Assembly: GCA_002256935.1 (NCBI GenBank)
Contig: NCGL01000007.1
Location: 1-64,000 of the forward strand
Reading direction: 5' to 3'
DNA: 64,000 nucleotides
Origin: Bdellovibrio sp. 28-41-41
Lineage (GTDB): Bacteria; Bdellovibrionota; Bdellovibrionia; Bdellovibrionales; Bdellovibrionaceae
Shown here: one piece after another, positions 55,258 to 64,000 of the stretch
Layout of the letters: each line of letters opens with the position of its first letter
Position numbering within the stretch: position 1 is the stretch's first letter
The notes under the pieces: model-generated
What the model was told of the DNA's origin: nothing
The model's input: only the letters and a program-made list of their open reading frames with translations
Database searches by the model: none
Program-made: the position numbers and the translations under genes

Positions 55258-55302
55258 AAAATCATTGAGGCCAAAATCACTGAGGCCGAAATCACTTAGG
55301 CC
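55258..55302. repeat. three tandem 15-bp repeats
   Basis: AAAATCATTGAGGCC, AAAATCACTGAGGCC and GAAATCACTTAGGCC follow each other with no gap in the divergent region between the FHA-protease (-) and efp (+) genes. The units differ in one to three positions. They are too short for CRISPR; a regulator-binding array is more likely. Confidence 0.6.
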
Positions 55303-55451
55303 AGCTAAGAAAAACGGCAGTCAGGACTTAAGCCGAATCTTTTGCCTGTGATTTTAACGGTGGATATGGCGCCTACGCACGAGGCAAATAAAGTCTTTAT
55401 TGACGAAAGCTGAATTTGTGAATAACTCTAGGGCTTTAACAGCGGGGAATT

Positions 55452-56018
55452 ATGTACGATACATCAGATTTTAAAAAAGGCCTTAGAATTTTATTTGAAG
55501 ACGGACCATTTCAAGTAGTGGACTTCCAACACGTTAAGCCAGGTAAGGGCAATCAGTTCACACGAACTAAGCTTAAAAACCTTTTAACGGGCCAAAACCG
55601 TGAATTAACATTTAAGTCTGGTGAGAAATTTGGAATTCCCAACGTGGAAAACAAAGAAATGACATTTTTGTACAAAGACGAAAATGGTTACAACTTTATG
55701 GACCAGACCAATTACGAGCAGATCACTATGACTGCTGATGATATTGGTGAGAACACTAATTATCTTCATGACGACCTAAAAGTCGTGATTTTAATATACA
55801 ACGAACGTCCAGTAGCTGTTGATGTGCCTAAGGCTGTGAACCTAAAAGTGGCTCAAACAGATCCTGGCGTAAAAGGTGACCGTGTAACAGGTGCTACTAA
55901 AGCCGCCATCTTAGAAAGCGGTCTAAAAGTAAACGTACCATTGCACATCAATGTAGGCGATTTGTTACGTATCGACACCTCATCAGGTGACTACGTAGAA
56001 CGCGTCAGCCAGAAATGA
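55452..56018 (+). CDS. efp: elongation factor P
   Basis: A 188-residue protein of usual EF-P length. VKPGKGNQF holds Lys32, the position of the modified lysine (Lys34 in E. coli). DPGVKGDRV and GDLLRIDTSSGDYVERV are the OB-fold hallmarks. EF-P rescues ribosomes stalled at polyproline. Lysine at the tip points to lysylation or a related modification. No epmA/epmB is in the window. Two hairpins follow its stop. Confidence 0.96.
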   Translation: MYDTSDFKKGLRILFEDGPFQVVDFQHVKPGKGNQFTRTKLKNLLTGQNRELTFKSGEKFGIPNVENKEMTFLYKDENGYNFMDQTNYEQITMTADDIGENTNYLHDDLKVVILIYNERPVAVDVPKAVNLKVAQTDPGVKGDRVTGATKAAILESGLKVNVPLHINVGDLLRIDTSSGDYVERVSQK

Positions 56019-56057
56019 TCGCCTTTGGCGATGCAAAAATGATCGCCTTTGGCGATC
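56015..56057. repeat. twin hairpins overlapping the efp stop codon
   Basis: The 18-bp unit ATGATCGCCTTTGGCGAT occurs at 56015-56032 and 56039-56056, six bases apart. Each is a short stem-loop (ATCGCC-TTT-GGCGAT). The first includes the efp stop; the second extends to a 7-bp stem (56041-56057). They could stabilise or end the efp transcript. Confidence 0.55.
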
Positions 56058-56222
56058 TCAGAAGTAATCTTCAATAATTTCAATTCATTTTCGATGTAGC
56101 TATTTTTGCCTCGTTCGTAGGTCCGAAATAGCTATGACGCATCAAATTAAGTCTCATTAAACACAAGATAATTCTGCAAAATTAGAGAGCGTACCTGTAT
56201 CGCCAAAAACGGAGGATTATCT

Positions 56223-57269
56223 TTGGCTCTATCGCTCGACGATGAGATTCATATTCATTTAAATCAAGGTCATCCGCCGTCATTTATTGCCGAATGGATT
56301 TACGAGAAAATGATCGCGTCTGACTACGAATGGTCGGATGCGAACATCAACACGTTTTGCCTTTTTATTTTGAAATCCGGTCGCTGCGATCTGATCCTTT
56401 ATTTCTTTGTTAAATTTCACAAAGACGAAGAACTAAAACTGCCGCCCGCATTTCTAATTTGGGCGATCGTAAAAAGCTTTCCGACGATTTCAAAAGAGCT
56501 TCATAAAATTGTCATCGCGTATTTGAACGAAGATATGAAGCGATGGGTAGATGCCTCGCTAACCAAGCTAGGTGATACTCAGTGGCCGGGAATTCGCGAT
56601 CACCGCAAAAAATTGCGTGACCTTAACGCGCAAAAACTAATTAAGCTACGCAAAGAACTGATCCAAAAGTTTGAACTCTTTAGCAGCCAAGGTTTAATTG
56701 AGCCGGCTAAGAGCACGATTCGAAAATTAGAGAAAATATTTCCAGGTGACCCCGAGATAGTACGCATCACTTTGAAATTTAAAGAGAAAGATGCCGAAAG
56801 TATTTTTGACAAGCACCGAAATAAAAAATCGCGTTTGGATGTTAAACCATTACCCGATCCAGAGCTCGCATCGGCCCAAGCTGGATTGACGAAATACTTG
56901 CAACAGGAGTTACCTAATTTTGCCGGCTTTGAATCCGACCTGGCGATCATGTGCATGACGATGGAAATGCCCGAAGCGGCGCTCGAGATGTTTCATAGTC
57001 CTGATATTATCAATGAACATATTTGGCTCTATATGGACGTGTTGCTGCTGAACCGCCGCAATTTAGAAGTGCTAACGTTGTTGCCAGCTGTAGAGAAAGG
57101 ATATGCCCACCAAGCCGATACGTTTCTTGCCTGCACGTTTTTACGGTCGCTAGCTTTGTGGAACCTGGGCGAGAAAAATTCTGCCATCGAAGTTCTGCAA
57201 GCTGTGGTGGAAATTAAGCCTAACTATCGTAGTTCGGATGTATTGCTCGCTGAATGGAGTCGATCGTGA
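56223..57269 (+). CDS. helical-repeat protein, TTG start
   Basis: A 348-residue soluble protein starting at TTG, with GGAGG 8 bases upstream. It is all-helical: LYFFVKFHKDEELKLPPAFLIWAIVKSF in the first half, then LEKIFPGDPEIVRITLKF and NLGEKNSAIEVLQAVVEIKPNYR, which look like TPR repeats. It overlaps the tamB start by 4 bp, so it is co-translated and may serve the TamAB export pathway or merely share its operon. Confidence 0.65.
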   Translation: MALSLDDEIHIHLNQGHPPSFIAEWIYEKMIASDYEWSDANINTFCLFILKSGRCDLILYFFVKFHKDEELKLPPAFLIWAIVKSFPTISKELHKIVIAYLNEDMKRWVDASLTKLGDTQWPGIRDHRKKLRDLNAQKLIKLRKELIQKFELFSSQGLIEPAKSTIRKLEKIFPGDPEIVRITLKFKEKDAESIFDKHRNKKSRLDVKPLPDPELASAQAGLTKYLQQELPNFAGFESDLAIMCMTMEMPEAALEMFHSPDIINEHIWLYMDVLLLNRRNLEVLTLLPAVEKGYAHQADTFLACTFLRSLALWNLGEKNSAIEVLQAVVEIKPNYRSSDVLLAEWSRS

Positions 57270-60200
57270 AGACTAAGATTTGGCTTTTTGCGACTCCGCT
57301 GGGAATTTTACTTTTAATCTATGCTATTTTGAAGATGATTGTATTTCCTATTGCGACCGATTATGCTAATGACCAACTTCTAAAAATTTCGAACGCAAAT
57401 GAGTACGTTGAAATACAATTTGAAAAAGTCGATTTCGAAGTTTTTGATCCTCGACTTAAAATTAAAAACATAAAAATCAAGACGAAGCAGTCTTTAAGTT
57501 CAATGGTGAAGGATTTCGATATCAAAGAAGTCGATTTGAAAATTAATCTGTTTGATTTGTTGATTGGTAAGCTTAATTTCAATGTATTAACTATCGAAGA
57601 ATTGAAGCTGGATATTGAAATCGATCCTTTGTTGAATCAGCCAAAATCAAAATCTGAATTTAATATCAATCAACTGTACGAAGCTCTAAACATGGTTCCT
57701 ATCCAGCGTTTCAAAATCGACAATTTAAGTTTAAATTTAAATTCCGAAAAGCATAAAGTTAATTTTAAAATTAACGAATCTTATATTAGAACTAGCTATC
57801 TGGATTCAAAGTTCCTAGTTCGTATGAATATCAAGAATAGCGTTATTAAAAATGAAAAAAATGAAGCCAGCTTTCCAATAGAAGTTAATGCTAATTTATT
57901 ATTTTCGAAAGCCAACCTACTGATTCGTGAGATCCAGCTCAAGGTCAAAGACAATGTTTTGAAATTTGATGGTATGCTTGATGATGTCAATCAGTTGAAC
58001 AACAGCATGGTCGGAAAGATCAGTTTAACAAGCAAAACGGATCTGCAGGAAGTTAAAACAATTTTGGAAGAATTTGAATTGCTGCATTTAAAGGAAAAGC
58101 TGGAAGGTAAAGTCACCTTGGGCGGCAATTTAGCATTTCAAGGTCTGCATTCAATTGATGGCAACATCGACTTAAATTCTGAAAATATCGTTTTTGATAA
58201 ATTTGACTTCGGTACGGCCATTATCAAGAGTGAGTTTAAAAAAGATCGAGTTAAGTTCTCTAACATCGAGTTGATTCATCCAGCAGGTAAGGTCACGCTA
58301 ACGGATTCGTCGATTTCACTTAAAGAACCACACGAGTTTAAGGCGGGCCTTATCTCCGAGCGATTTGATCTTCAAAAGCTATTTCAATCTCTGAATTTAA
58401 AGGGTGTTCCAGTCTTTGTTGCCATTTCTCCTAAAGTACAATGCGAAGGTGCTGTTAAAAATTTCAATGTCTTTTGTAAGGCCGACGTCAAAGGGTTTGG
58501 TCTAAAAGTATTATCGGAAATGGAAAATCCCGATTCGCGTATTGTAGAATTCGGCGATTTTGGAGTGAACGGAGAGTTTTTCTCTGATCTAGACAAGATT
58601 GCCTTCAAAGGTACGGCGACGATTAATGATAGCATGGCTGACAGTGAAGGTGTGATAGAGTTTGCCAAAGGGTTCGATATAAAATTCAAGTCTGCAAAGG
58701 TCGATTTTAAAAACATAATCTCGTTAGCTAACTTAGATTTTAAGGGTGCCTTAGCGATTGAAGGCAGCACAAAGGGCAATTCACACTCGGCTGTATTTGG
58801 TATGAAAGTCAATGCTACCGATTTTAGTTTAGAAAAGTACAATTTCGGAATTTTAGAGACTCAGTTGTCTTATTTGGACGGAACGCTGACGTTGGGTGAT
58901 TTAAAAGGACAGATCGGGCAAAGTAAATACGCAGGCAATATCGATTTAAAACTTCGAGGTTCAGAAATTCATGGCGCGATTAATTTTGATTCGGCTAAGT
59001 TAAAAGACATTTTAACTATCACTCAAGATGTTGTTCCGATTCCATTTCATGTGGACGGCTTTGGATCTGCCCATGTTAAATTGGGTGGTCCTTTAGATTT
59101 CTGGAAGTTAAGCTATAATTTAGAAGCTGCTTTTAAAGATGTTCAAGTGTACACGGAAAATTTTAACGAACTTAAAGTTAATATCAGTGCGAATAAAGGA
59201 ACCTCTGTATTTACAAACAGCGGACTAACTAAACGGAACGCGCACCTTTCGGTGGAAGGTACGATAAATCCAGACAAGACATTTAACCTGTTTGGAACAG
59301 CCCAGGGATTCAGATTAGAAGAGAGTGATTTTGTTAAGAGTCTGAACGTCCCGGTTTTTGGAGATATTGGTTTTACCTATACAACTAAGGGTCCGATCAA
59401 TAATCCAAAATTGAACGTGCAAATATATTCACCTGAAGTTTTGATCGGCGAAAAGCAACTTGACGCCAGTAATATCAAATTGAGTTTAGATAAAACAGCC
59501 ATGGACTGGGATATGAAGCTTTTTAATGAAAAGTTTAATGCGATTATTCGATGGCCATTTGATATGGTCGATTCAAAAGTGATCTTGAATTCGCAATTCA
59601 AAAACTTTGATTACACCGTTCTTTTCCCATTCATCGGAGCCGAGAGTTTACAAGGCGATTACGTTGGTAACCTAACAGGCGAGACCACTTTAACGGCGAG
59701 TGATATTCATTTAGATGATCTAGATGGTAAAATCTCGATAGATGATTTAGTTCTTCAGCGCGGCGATTTAAGATTAAATTTAGCCGAAAAGGGTGCTATT
59801 CAATGTAAGAAAGGCGAGTTTTCCATTTCAGAAATGAAGCTGGTTGGACCGGATAACATCATTGAAGTGTCGGGTGATGATTTTACATTTGATCGCCTGA
59901 ATGTACGGGTAAGCGCAAAATCAGATTTACGAATTTTGCATTTCCTAGCCCCATTTTTAGAAGAAATGAGCGGACCATTTGAATTAGGGGCGCGAATATC
60001 TGGTCCTGTCAAAGCACCAAGAATACTTGGACAAGCGGTAGTTCAAGATGCCTATGTTAAGATCAAAAACTTTCCCCATCCATTTGAAAAAATAAATACA
60101 ACGTTGGTCTTCTCGCAATCAAAAATTTTCGTTCAGAATTTAAAGTCAAACTTTGCCGGCGGCATAACTAAAGCCGATGGTCAGATTGAAATCGTCGGAC

Positions 60201-61222
60201 CAAGGAATGTTCCCTTGTTTTTAAATATCAAAGCTGAAAACGTAAATTTAAATCTTCCAGACAAAGTACGCACCAGTGGTACAGCTAACTTAGTTTTATC
60301 TGGAAAATGGTTCCCATTCCTAATGGCGGGTAGCTACAATGTAAGCGGTGGTATTTTTGAAAAAGAAATTGGCGGCGAGGAAGCTGGGCAAACGACTAAG
60401 CAAAGTATTTATCTACCTAAGTCATTAAAAGAAAAAACGTTTGATCCTTTGGCATTAGATATCAATGTATTCTTAGACAATAAATACCTAGTGAAGAATT
60501 CACAGGTGGATGGATTTGCGACAGGAAATATCCAGCTACGCGGACCGCTTTCGAATATTTTGTTATTTGGTAAAGTCGAGTTAGAAAAAGGAACCAAATT
60601 GTACTTCAAGGATAAGATATTTGATTTGCAAAGTGGTATGCTGAACTTTACCAACCCCACAGAGATCAATCCTGATTTGTATATCACGGCATCAACACGC
60701 CTGAATGACTATGATATAAATATTCTTCTTCAGGGCCCAGCTAAAACAGCGAATATTAAAATGAGTAGCTCGCCGCCATTGGCTGAAAATGAAATCATCT
60801 CGTTACTTGCATTGGGTGTGACGTCATCGCAGCTAGAGCAGAACGTACAATCAAAAGATCAGGCAACGCAGACGGCGACTGAGCTTGGAGCGGCCGTGTT
60901 ATCGCAGTCCGCCTTAACTAAAGGTATTAAAAATAAACTGGGTCTAGAGATCCAATTCGTAACTCAATTTGACTCGACTAAAAATGCGGCCGTTTTAAAA
61001 GCGACAGCAACGAAAAAAATTACTAATAGAGTTCAGGCAACAGCCAGTCGTGCATTGGGAACCGGTCCAACTACGGAAGTTAAAATTCAATATTTTTTCA
61101 ATCCTAATGTATCGGCAATTGGAAACTGGGAAGGCCGCGAGTTCGAAGGAACAGAAAATAGTGATCGGCAGTCTCAGAGTGTGTTTGGTTTGGACCTCGA
61201 GTTCAAGCGAGAGTTTAGATGA
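57266..61222 (+). CDS. tamB: TamB-like translocation and assembly module protein
   Basis: A 1318-residue protein. A single N-terminal helix (IWLFATPLGILLLIYAIL) anchors it in the inner membrane, and a long beta-helical AsmA/TamB body follows. The C-terminal DUF490 region is clear: SGMLNFTNPTEINPDLYITA, LNDYDINILLQGPAK, LAENEIISLLALGV. TamB bridges to the outer membrane and moves phospholipids or aids outer-membrane protein assembly. I favour GTG 57266, overlapping the upstream stop by 4 bp with GGAG upstream, over ATG 57254. It precedes a TamA/BamA-like gene. Confidence 0.92.
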   Translation: MKTKIWLFATPLGILLLIYAILKMIVFPIATDYANDQLLKISNANEYVEIQFEKVDFEVFDPRLKIKNIKIKTKQSLSSMVKDFDIKEVDLKINLFDLLIGKLNFNVLTIEELKLDIEIDPLLNQPKSKSEFNINQLYEALNMVPIQRFKIDNLSLNLNSEKHKVNFKINESYIRTSYLDSKFLVRMNIKNSVIKNEKNEASFPIEVNANLLFSKANLLIREIQLKVKDNVLKFDGMLDDVNQLNNSMVGKISLTSKTDLQEVKTILEEFELLHLKEKLEGKVTLGGNLAFQGLHSIDGNIDLNSENIVFDKFDFGTAIIKSEFKKDRVKFSNIELIHPAGKVTLTDSSISLKEPHEFKAGLISERFDLQKLFQSLNLKGVPVFVAISPKVQCEGAVKNFNVFCKADVKGFGLKVLSEMENPDSRIVEFGDFGVNGEFFSDLDKIAFKGTATINDSMADSEGVIEFAKGFDIKFKSAKVDFKNIISLANLDFKGALAIEGSTKGNSHSAVFGMKVNATDFSLEKYNFGILETQLSYLDGTLTLGDLKGQIGQSKYAGNIDLKLRGSEIHGAINFDSAKLKDILTITQDVVPIPFHVDGFGSAHVKLGGPLDFWKLSYNLEAAFKDVQVYTENFNELKVNISANKGTSVFTNSGLTKRNAHLSVEGTINPDKTFNLFGTAQGFRLEESDFVKSLNVPVFGDIGFTYTTKGPINNPKLNVQIYSPEVLIGEKQLDASNIKLSLDKTAMDWDMKLFNEKFNAIIRWPFDMVDSKVILNSQFKNFDYTVLFPFIGAESLQGDYVGNLTGETTLTASDIHLDDLDGKISIDDLVLQRGDLRLNLAEKGAIQCKKGEFSISEMKLVGPDNIIEVSGDDFTFDRLNVRVSAKSDLRILHFLAPFLEEMSGPFELGARISGPVKAPRILGQAVVQDAYVKIKNFPHPFEKINTTLVFSQSKIFVQNLKSNFAGGITKADGQIEIVGPRNVPLFLNIKAENVNLNLPDKVRTSGTANLVLSGKWFPFLMAGSYNVSGGIFEKEIGGEEAGQTTKQSIYLPKSLKEKTFDPLALDINVFLDNKYLVKNSQVDGFATGNIQLRGPLSNILLFGKVELEKGTKLYFKDKIFDLQSGMLNFTNPTEINPDLYITASTRLNDYDINILLQGPAKTANIKMSSSPPLAENEIISLLALGVTSSQLEQNVQSKDQATQTATELGAAVLSQSALTKGIKNKLGLEIQFVTQFDSTKNAAVLKATATKKITNRVQATASRALGTGPTTEVKIQYFFNPNVSAIGNWEGREFEGTENSDRQSQSVFGLDLEFKREFR

Positions 61223-64000
61223 TAAAATATTTTAAAACCACCATCTTAACCTCTGTGATTTTATTCTTTGGATTGTCGGTAGATGCGCGTGATTTAAAGT
61301 TTGTAAATGTGCCTAGTGACATTCAGTCTGAAATTCAGGACAAGTACAAAACAGCTATTGCCAGCGGTATTAGTTATGCTCAGGTCGATGAAATTATTCG
61401 AACGATTCACTTAAAAACAAATAACGAATTGATCGAGGTTTATCAAGAAGGCGAGAATATCGTTATCAACTTGGTGAAATCTACCCGTGTGAAACGAGTA
61501 TCGATTTCAGGCAACCGCGCTCATTCTGATGGAGAACTAAAGCAGATCATTGGCTTTGCAGAAGGTGACATTTTAGATACTGACATTGTCCTTGAGGGTG
61601 CTGAGAAAATTAGGAAGTTCTATAATGAAACGGGCTTCTTGAATACCACTGTTAATGTCGAGATTCCGGATTCTACAGATCAAAACGTAAACGTCGATAT
61701 TACTGTGATCGAAAGTAGCCCCACTCGAATTAAAAATTTAGAGCTCAGAACGTCTAACTTGGAGTTAAAAACCGAATTAGGTCGTAAATTAAAAAAATAC
61801 GAGAAAGATCACTACACTGAAGAGCTGATTCAGAAAATAAAAGATACGGTCAAAGAATACTTTCAAGATAACAAGATTCTGCAAGGTGAAATCGTAAAAA
61901 TTGAAACGAACTTCGCTGACAATGACACCGCAGTAAATTTGATATTGCATATCACCAATACAAATAAGTTCACGTTCGATTTCGTTGGCTACAACGAGTT
62001 TTCACGTATTAAACTGGGCCGAGTACTAGATGTTGAAAATTACATTTCGACGAATCCCAATGTGGCAGCTGAACTTGCCTTGCGACTGAAAAACTTCTAT
62101 CTGTCGCAAGGCTATGCGCGCCTTGAAATACAAAGTGAAATGACCGAAACCAAAAAATTTGAACGTAAAGTTGTGTTCAAAATTAACGAAGGCCCTAAAG
62201 TTTACATCGAGAAAATTGTATTCCAAGGAAACTTTAAGAAGGAAACAGCTTTCTACGATGCTTTGTTTAAGCATGTTTCAGATGAATTGCTGTCTGATAA
62301 TATGTATGTCCGTGAAAATGTCGACAAAGTCGTAGCTAATTTTGAAATTGAAATGCAAAACCAAGGTTATTTGGCGTTTGATGTGCCTAGTTTTCGCACC
62401 ATTTTTAACGCCAAGAAAGATAAAATTAGTCTGTATGTTAATATCGAAGAAGGTCCACAAACGATCGTGGACACGCTTGCTTTCGAAGGCAATGGGAATG
62501 TCACAGAAGAGGTCTTGACTCAATTAATCGGCCTTAAAAAAGGACTGCCGCTAGAACTATCAAAACTAGAACGCTCGATTCAGTTAATTAAGACCTACTA
62601 CCAAGAGCAAGGTTATTTGGAAGTCGCCATTTTAAACGAGAAAGATTCATTGGTGACCTATAACGAAAACAATACGCAGGCTAAATTGCTGTATAAAATC
62701 TATGAAGGACCGAAGGTGCGCGTTGCCAGTATTGCCACAGAAGGGAACTTATACACCAAAGATGAAATTATCTTCATTGAACTTGAATTCCGTCGCGGTG
62801 ATATTCTAACACCGGCTAAAATTGAGGAATCTATTTTGCGTCTTCAGAAGACGGGTTACTTCAGCACTGTAGAGATTAGAACGCTTGAACAGCGTACCAG
62901 TCAGGCCGATCGCACAGTCGTTGTTAAAGTCGTTGAACGAGACCCGGGAGTTTTCACCCTGGGTGCCGGCGCCACGAATGAAAGAAATGGAACGCTTCGT
63001 GGATACACTGGGATTGGTTATCGAAATATCGCAGGAACCGGCCGAGCAGTTTCCGCGCGATTAGAGGGAAACTATAATATCGCAGATATCAAGTATCTCG
63101 AGTTGAAAGTTATTTTTGGTTATGTTGAGCCGTATCTGTTCAATTCTCGTTTGCGTGGCCGCGTGAATATGTCTCGTTCGCGGTACGTCAGTATTTCCGA
63201 TAGTAAACAAGGGGTTGAAAGCAATCAGTATAAATACTCTCTAGAGAAAGACATAACGTCACACATCACTGGTATTTTTGATGTCTACAACCTTGAACAA
63301 TATCGCGATTTCATTTTGCACGACAATGCCAATACCGCCTATACGAATGAAGAGAATCAATCTATTAGCCAGCAAAATATTGCATCGGTCGGTCCCACAA
63401 TAGATATCGATTTTCGAGACAATCCATTTTTACCAACGAAGGGCATTTTCTCTCGATTGAATTTGGAGTATGCAAGCCCGGCACTTGGAAGCTCATCCAC
63501 AATCGAGTACTACCGGTTTACCGGTTCATTCACTCACTATTGGCCGTTTATTAAGAACTGGGTATGGGCTCATAACTTTCGCTATGGTTATTTAGAGAAC
63601 TTAAATAAAGATCCAAATGGTGGGGTGCCGTATTCTAAGAAAGGCTTTATTTTGGGTGGTGGCTCAACGATTCGTGGTATCGCTTATGGATCTCAGGACG
63701 TACTACCGAACGATAGAGATTTGTGCGGAATTCCAAATTCCAATGATCTAAATCCATGCAAAACAAATAGTTATTTCTTAAAAACAAGCGCTCAGCAGGC
63801 GCTGTTCAAATCAGAAATTCGTTTCCCTATTTTCGGAAGCTTTTATGGTGGCCTGTTTTACGATGGCGGTTCTGTGAAAGTTAGAGACTTAGTTTTCCAA
63901 GATGATTATCGTGACTCATTCGGCGTGGGACTTCGCTTCAACACCGTAGTGGGCGCGCTTAATATGGAGATTGGTAAAAAGCTTGATCGCCGTGAGGGTG
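61219..64000 (+). CDS. TamA/BamA-like outer-membrane assembly factor (3' truncated)
   Basis: The ATG at 61219 overlaps the tamB stop by 4 bp. The first 927 codons are in the window and no stop is reached. A signal peptide (ILTSVILFFGLSVDARD) comes first, then several POTRA domains (KRVSISGNRAHSDGELK, NLYTKDEIIFIELEFRRGDILTP), and from about residue 580 a BamA-type barrel with TIDIDFRDNPFLPTKGIFSR and GGGSTIRGIAYG, close to the VRGF/Y lid motif. With tamB in front, it is most likely TamA; a BamA role is possible because there are more POTRA repeats than the three of E. coli TamA. Confidence 0.85.
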   Translation, partial: MIKYFKTTILTSVILFFGLSVDARDLKFVNVPSDIQSEIQDKYKTAIASGISYAQVDEIIRTIHLKTNNELIEVYQEGENIVINLVKSTRVKRVSISGNRAHSDGELKQIIGFAEGDILDTDIVLEGAEKIRKFYNETGFLNTTVNVEIPDSTDQNVNVDITVIESSPTRIKNLELRTSNLELKTELGRKLKKYEKDHYTEELIQKIKDTVKEYFQDNKILQGEIVKIETNFADNDTAVNLILHITNTNKFTFDFVGYNEFSRIKLGRVLDVENYISTNPNVAAELALRLKNFYLSQGYARLEIQSEMTETKKFERKVVFKINEGPKVYIEKIVFQGNFKKETAFYDALFKHVSDELLSDNMYVRENVDKVVANFEIEMQNQGYLAFDVPSFRTIFNAKKDKISLYVNIEEGPQTIVDTLAFEGNGNVTEEVLTQLIGLKKGLPLELSKLERSIQLIKTYYQEQGYLEVAILNEKDSLVTYNENNTQAKLLYKIYEGPKVRVASIATEGNLYTKDEIIFIELEFRRGDILTPAKIEESILRLQKTGYFSTVEIRTLEQRTSQADRTVVVKVVERDPGVFTLGAGATNERNGTLRGYTGIGYRNIAGTGRAVSARLEGNYNIADIKYLELKVIFGYVEPYLFNSRLRGRVNMSRSRYVSISDSKQGVESNQYKYSLEKDITSHITGIFDVYNLEQYRDFILHDNANTAYTNEENQSISQQNIASVGPTIDIDFRDNPFLPTKGIFSRLNLEYASPALGSSSTIEYYRFTGSFTHYWPFIKNWVWAHNFRYGYLENLNKDPNGGVPYSKKGFILGGGSTIRGIAYGSQDVLPNDRDLCGIPNSNDLNPCKTNSYFLKTSAQQALFKSEIRFPIFGSFYGGLFYDGGSVKVRDLVFQDDYRDSFGVGLRFNTVVGALNMEIGKKLDRREG

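Noticed and set aside
55258..55302. CRISPR-like repeats
   Set aside because: Repeats are 15 bp and directly joined without spacers, and no cas genes are near.
56015..56057. CRISPR-like repeat pair at efp
   Set aside because: Only two units with a 6-bp gap; hairpin structure fits a transcript-end element.
1..64000. tRNA or rRNA genes
   Set aside because: I saw no tRNA-like arm and loop set or rRNA stretch in any intergenic gap; most gaps are too short. This was by eye, and a tRNAscan run would be decisive.

Overview
The window looks like a chromosomal segment of a Gram-negative bacterium of the Bdellovibrionota, most like a low-GC Bdellovibrio. The basis is indirect: low-GC, AT-rich intergenic DNA, many outer-membrane barrels and lipoproteins of unknown function, a TIGR02147-type regulator beside a secreted protein with a glycine-rich N-terminus, DUF4388/response-regulator fusions, FecR and SpoIIE-phosphatase signalling, and a tamB-tamA pair. 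I cannot name the species. I saw no rRNA, tRNA, CRISPR array, prophage or plasmid backbone. The only mobile-element gene is one RAYT-like transposase, and the clearest decayed gene is a rhodanese.

Layout. 1-1540: a truncated M14 carboxypeptidase-like gene and an alpha/beta hydrolase. 1727-9439: a tight five-gene operon (outer-membrane barrel, very large EF-hand lipoprotein, MBOAT acyltransferase, membrane-anchored SGNH hydrolase, soluble SGNH protein) that resembles the export and O-acetylation half of an alginate-type system without a polymerase. 9413-10132: dcd and rpmG. 10231-20096: a ChaN-like protein and a signalling island: CheY, a CheA-like PAS kinase co-transcribed with a FecR/Fn3-like membrane protein, and divergently a SpoIIE phosphatase, a STAS-like protein and a response regulator-DUF4388-TPR protein. 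20173-31978: mostly housekeeping genes (rlmE, LOG protein, UMF1 transporter, barrel protein, P-loop ATPase, FabV-like reductase, ilvE, SpoIID, SDR, fumC). 31979-35598: an AT-rich accessory patch with a startless gene fragment, an HNH protein, a secreted protein and a TIGR02147 regulator. 35726-43398: an unknown protein, a zinc-ribbon/Tudor-like protein beside a UvrD-type helicase, a secreted alpha/beta hydrolase, and parA with a basic partner and bolA, then a CPBP protease. 43429-51225: RAYT, then uvrB-uvrC-ABC-F and a PAS histidine kinase. 51270-55217: the rhodanese pseudogene, an SGNH lipoprotein and an FHA-trypsin membrane protease. 55452-64000: efp, a helical-repeat protein, tamB and a truncated tamA/bamA-like gene.

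The points I would look at first are the O-acetylation-like operon with its degenerate EF-hand array, the transmembrane FHA-trypsin protease, the separate zinc-ribbon/Tudor-like protein next to UvrD, the orphan ParA module, the FabV-like Y-x8-K reductase, and a set of CTAG-centred palindromes that recur in the intergenic regions.
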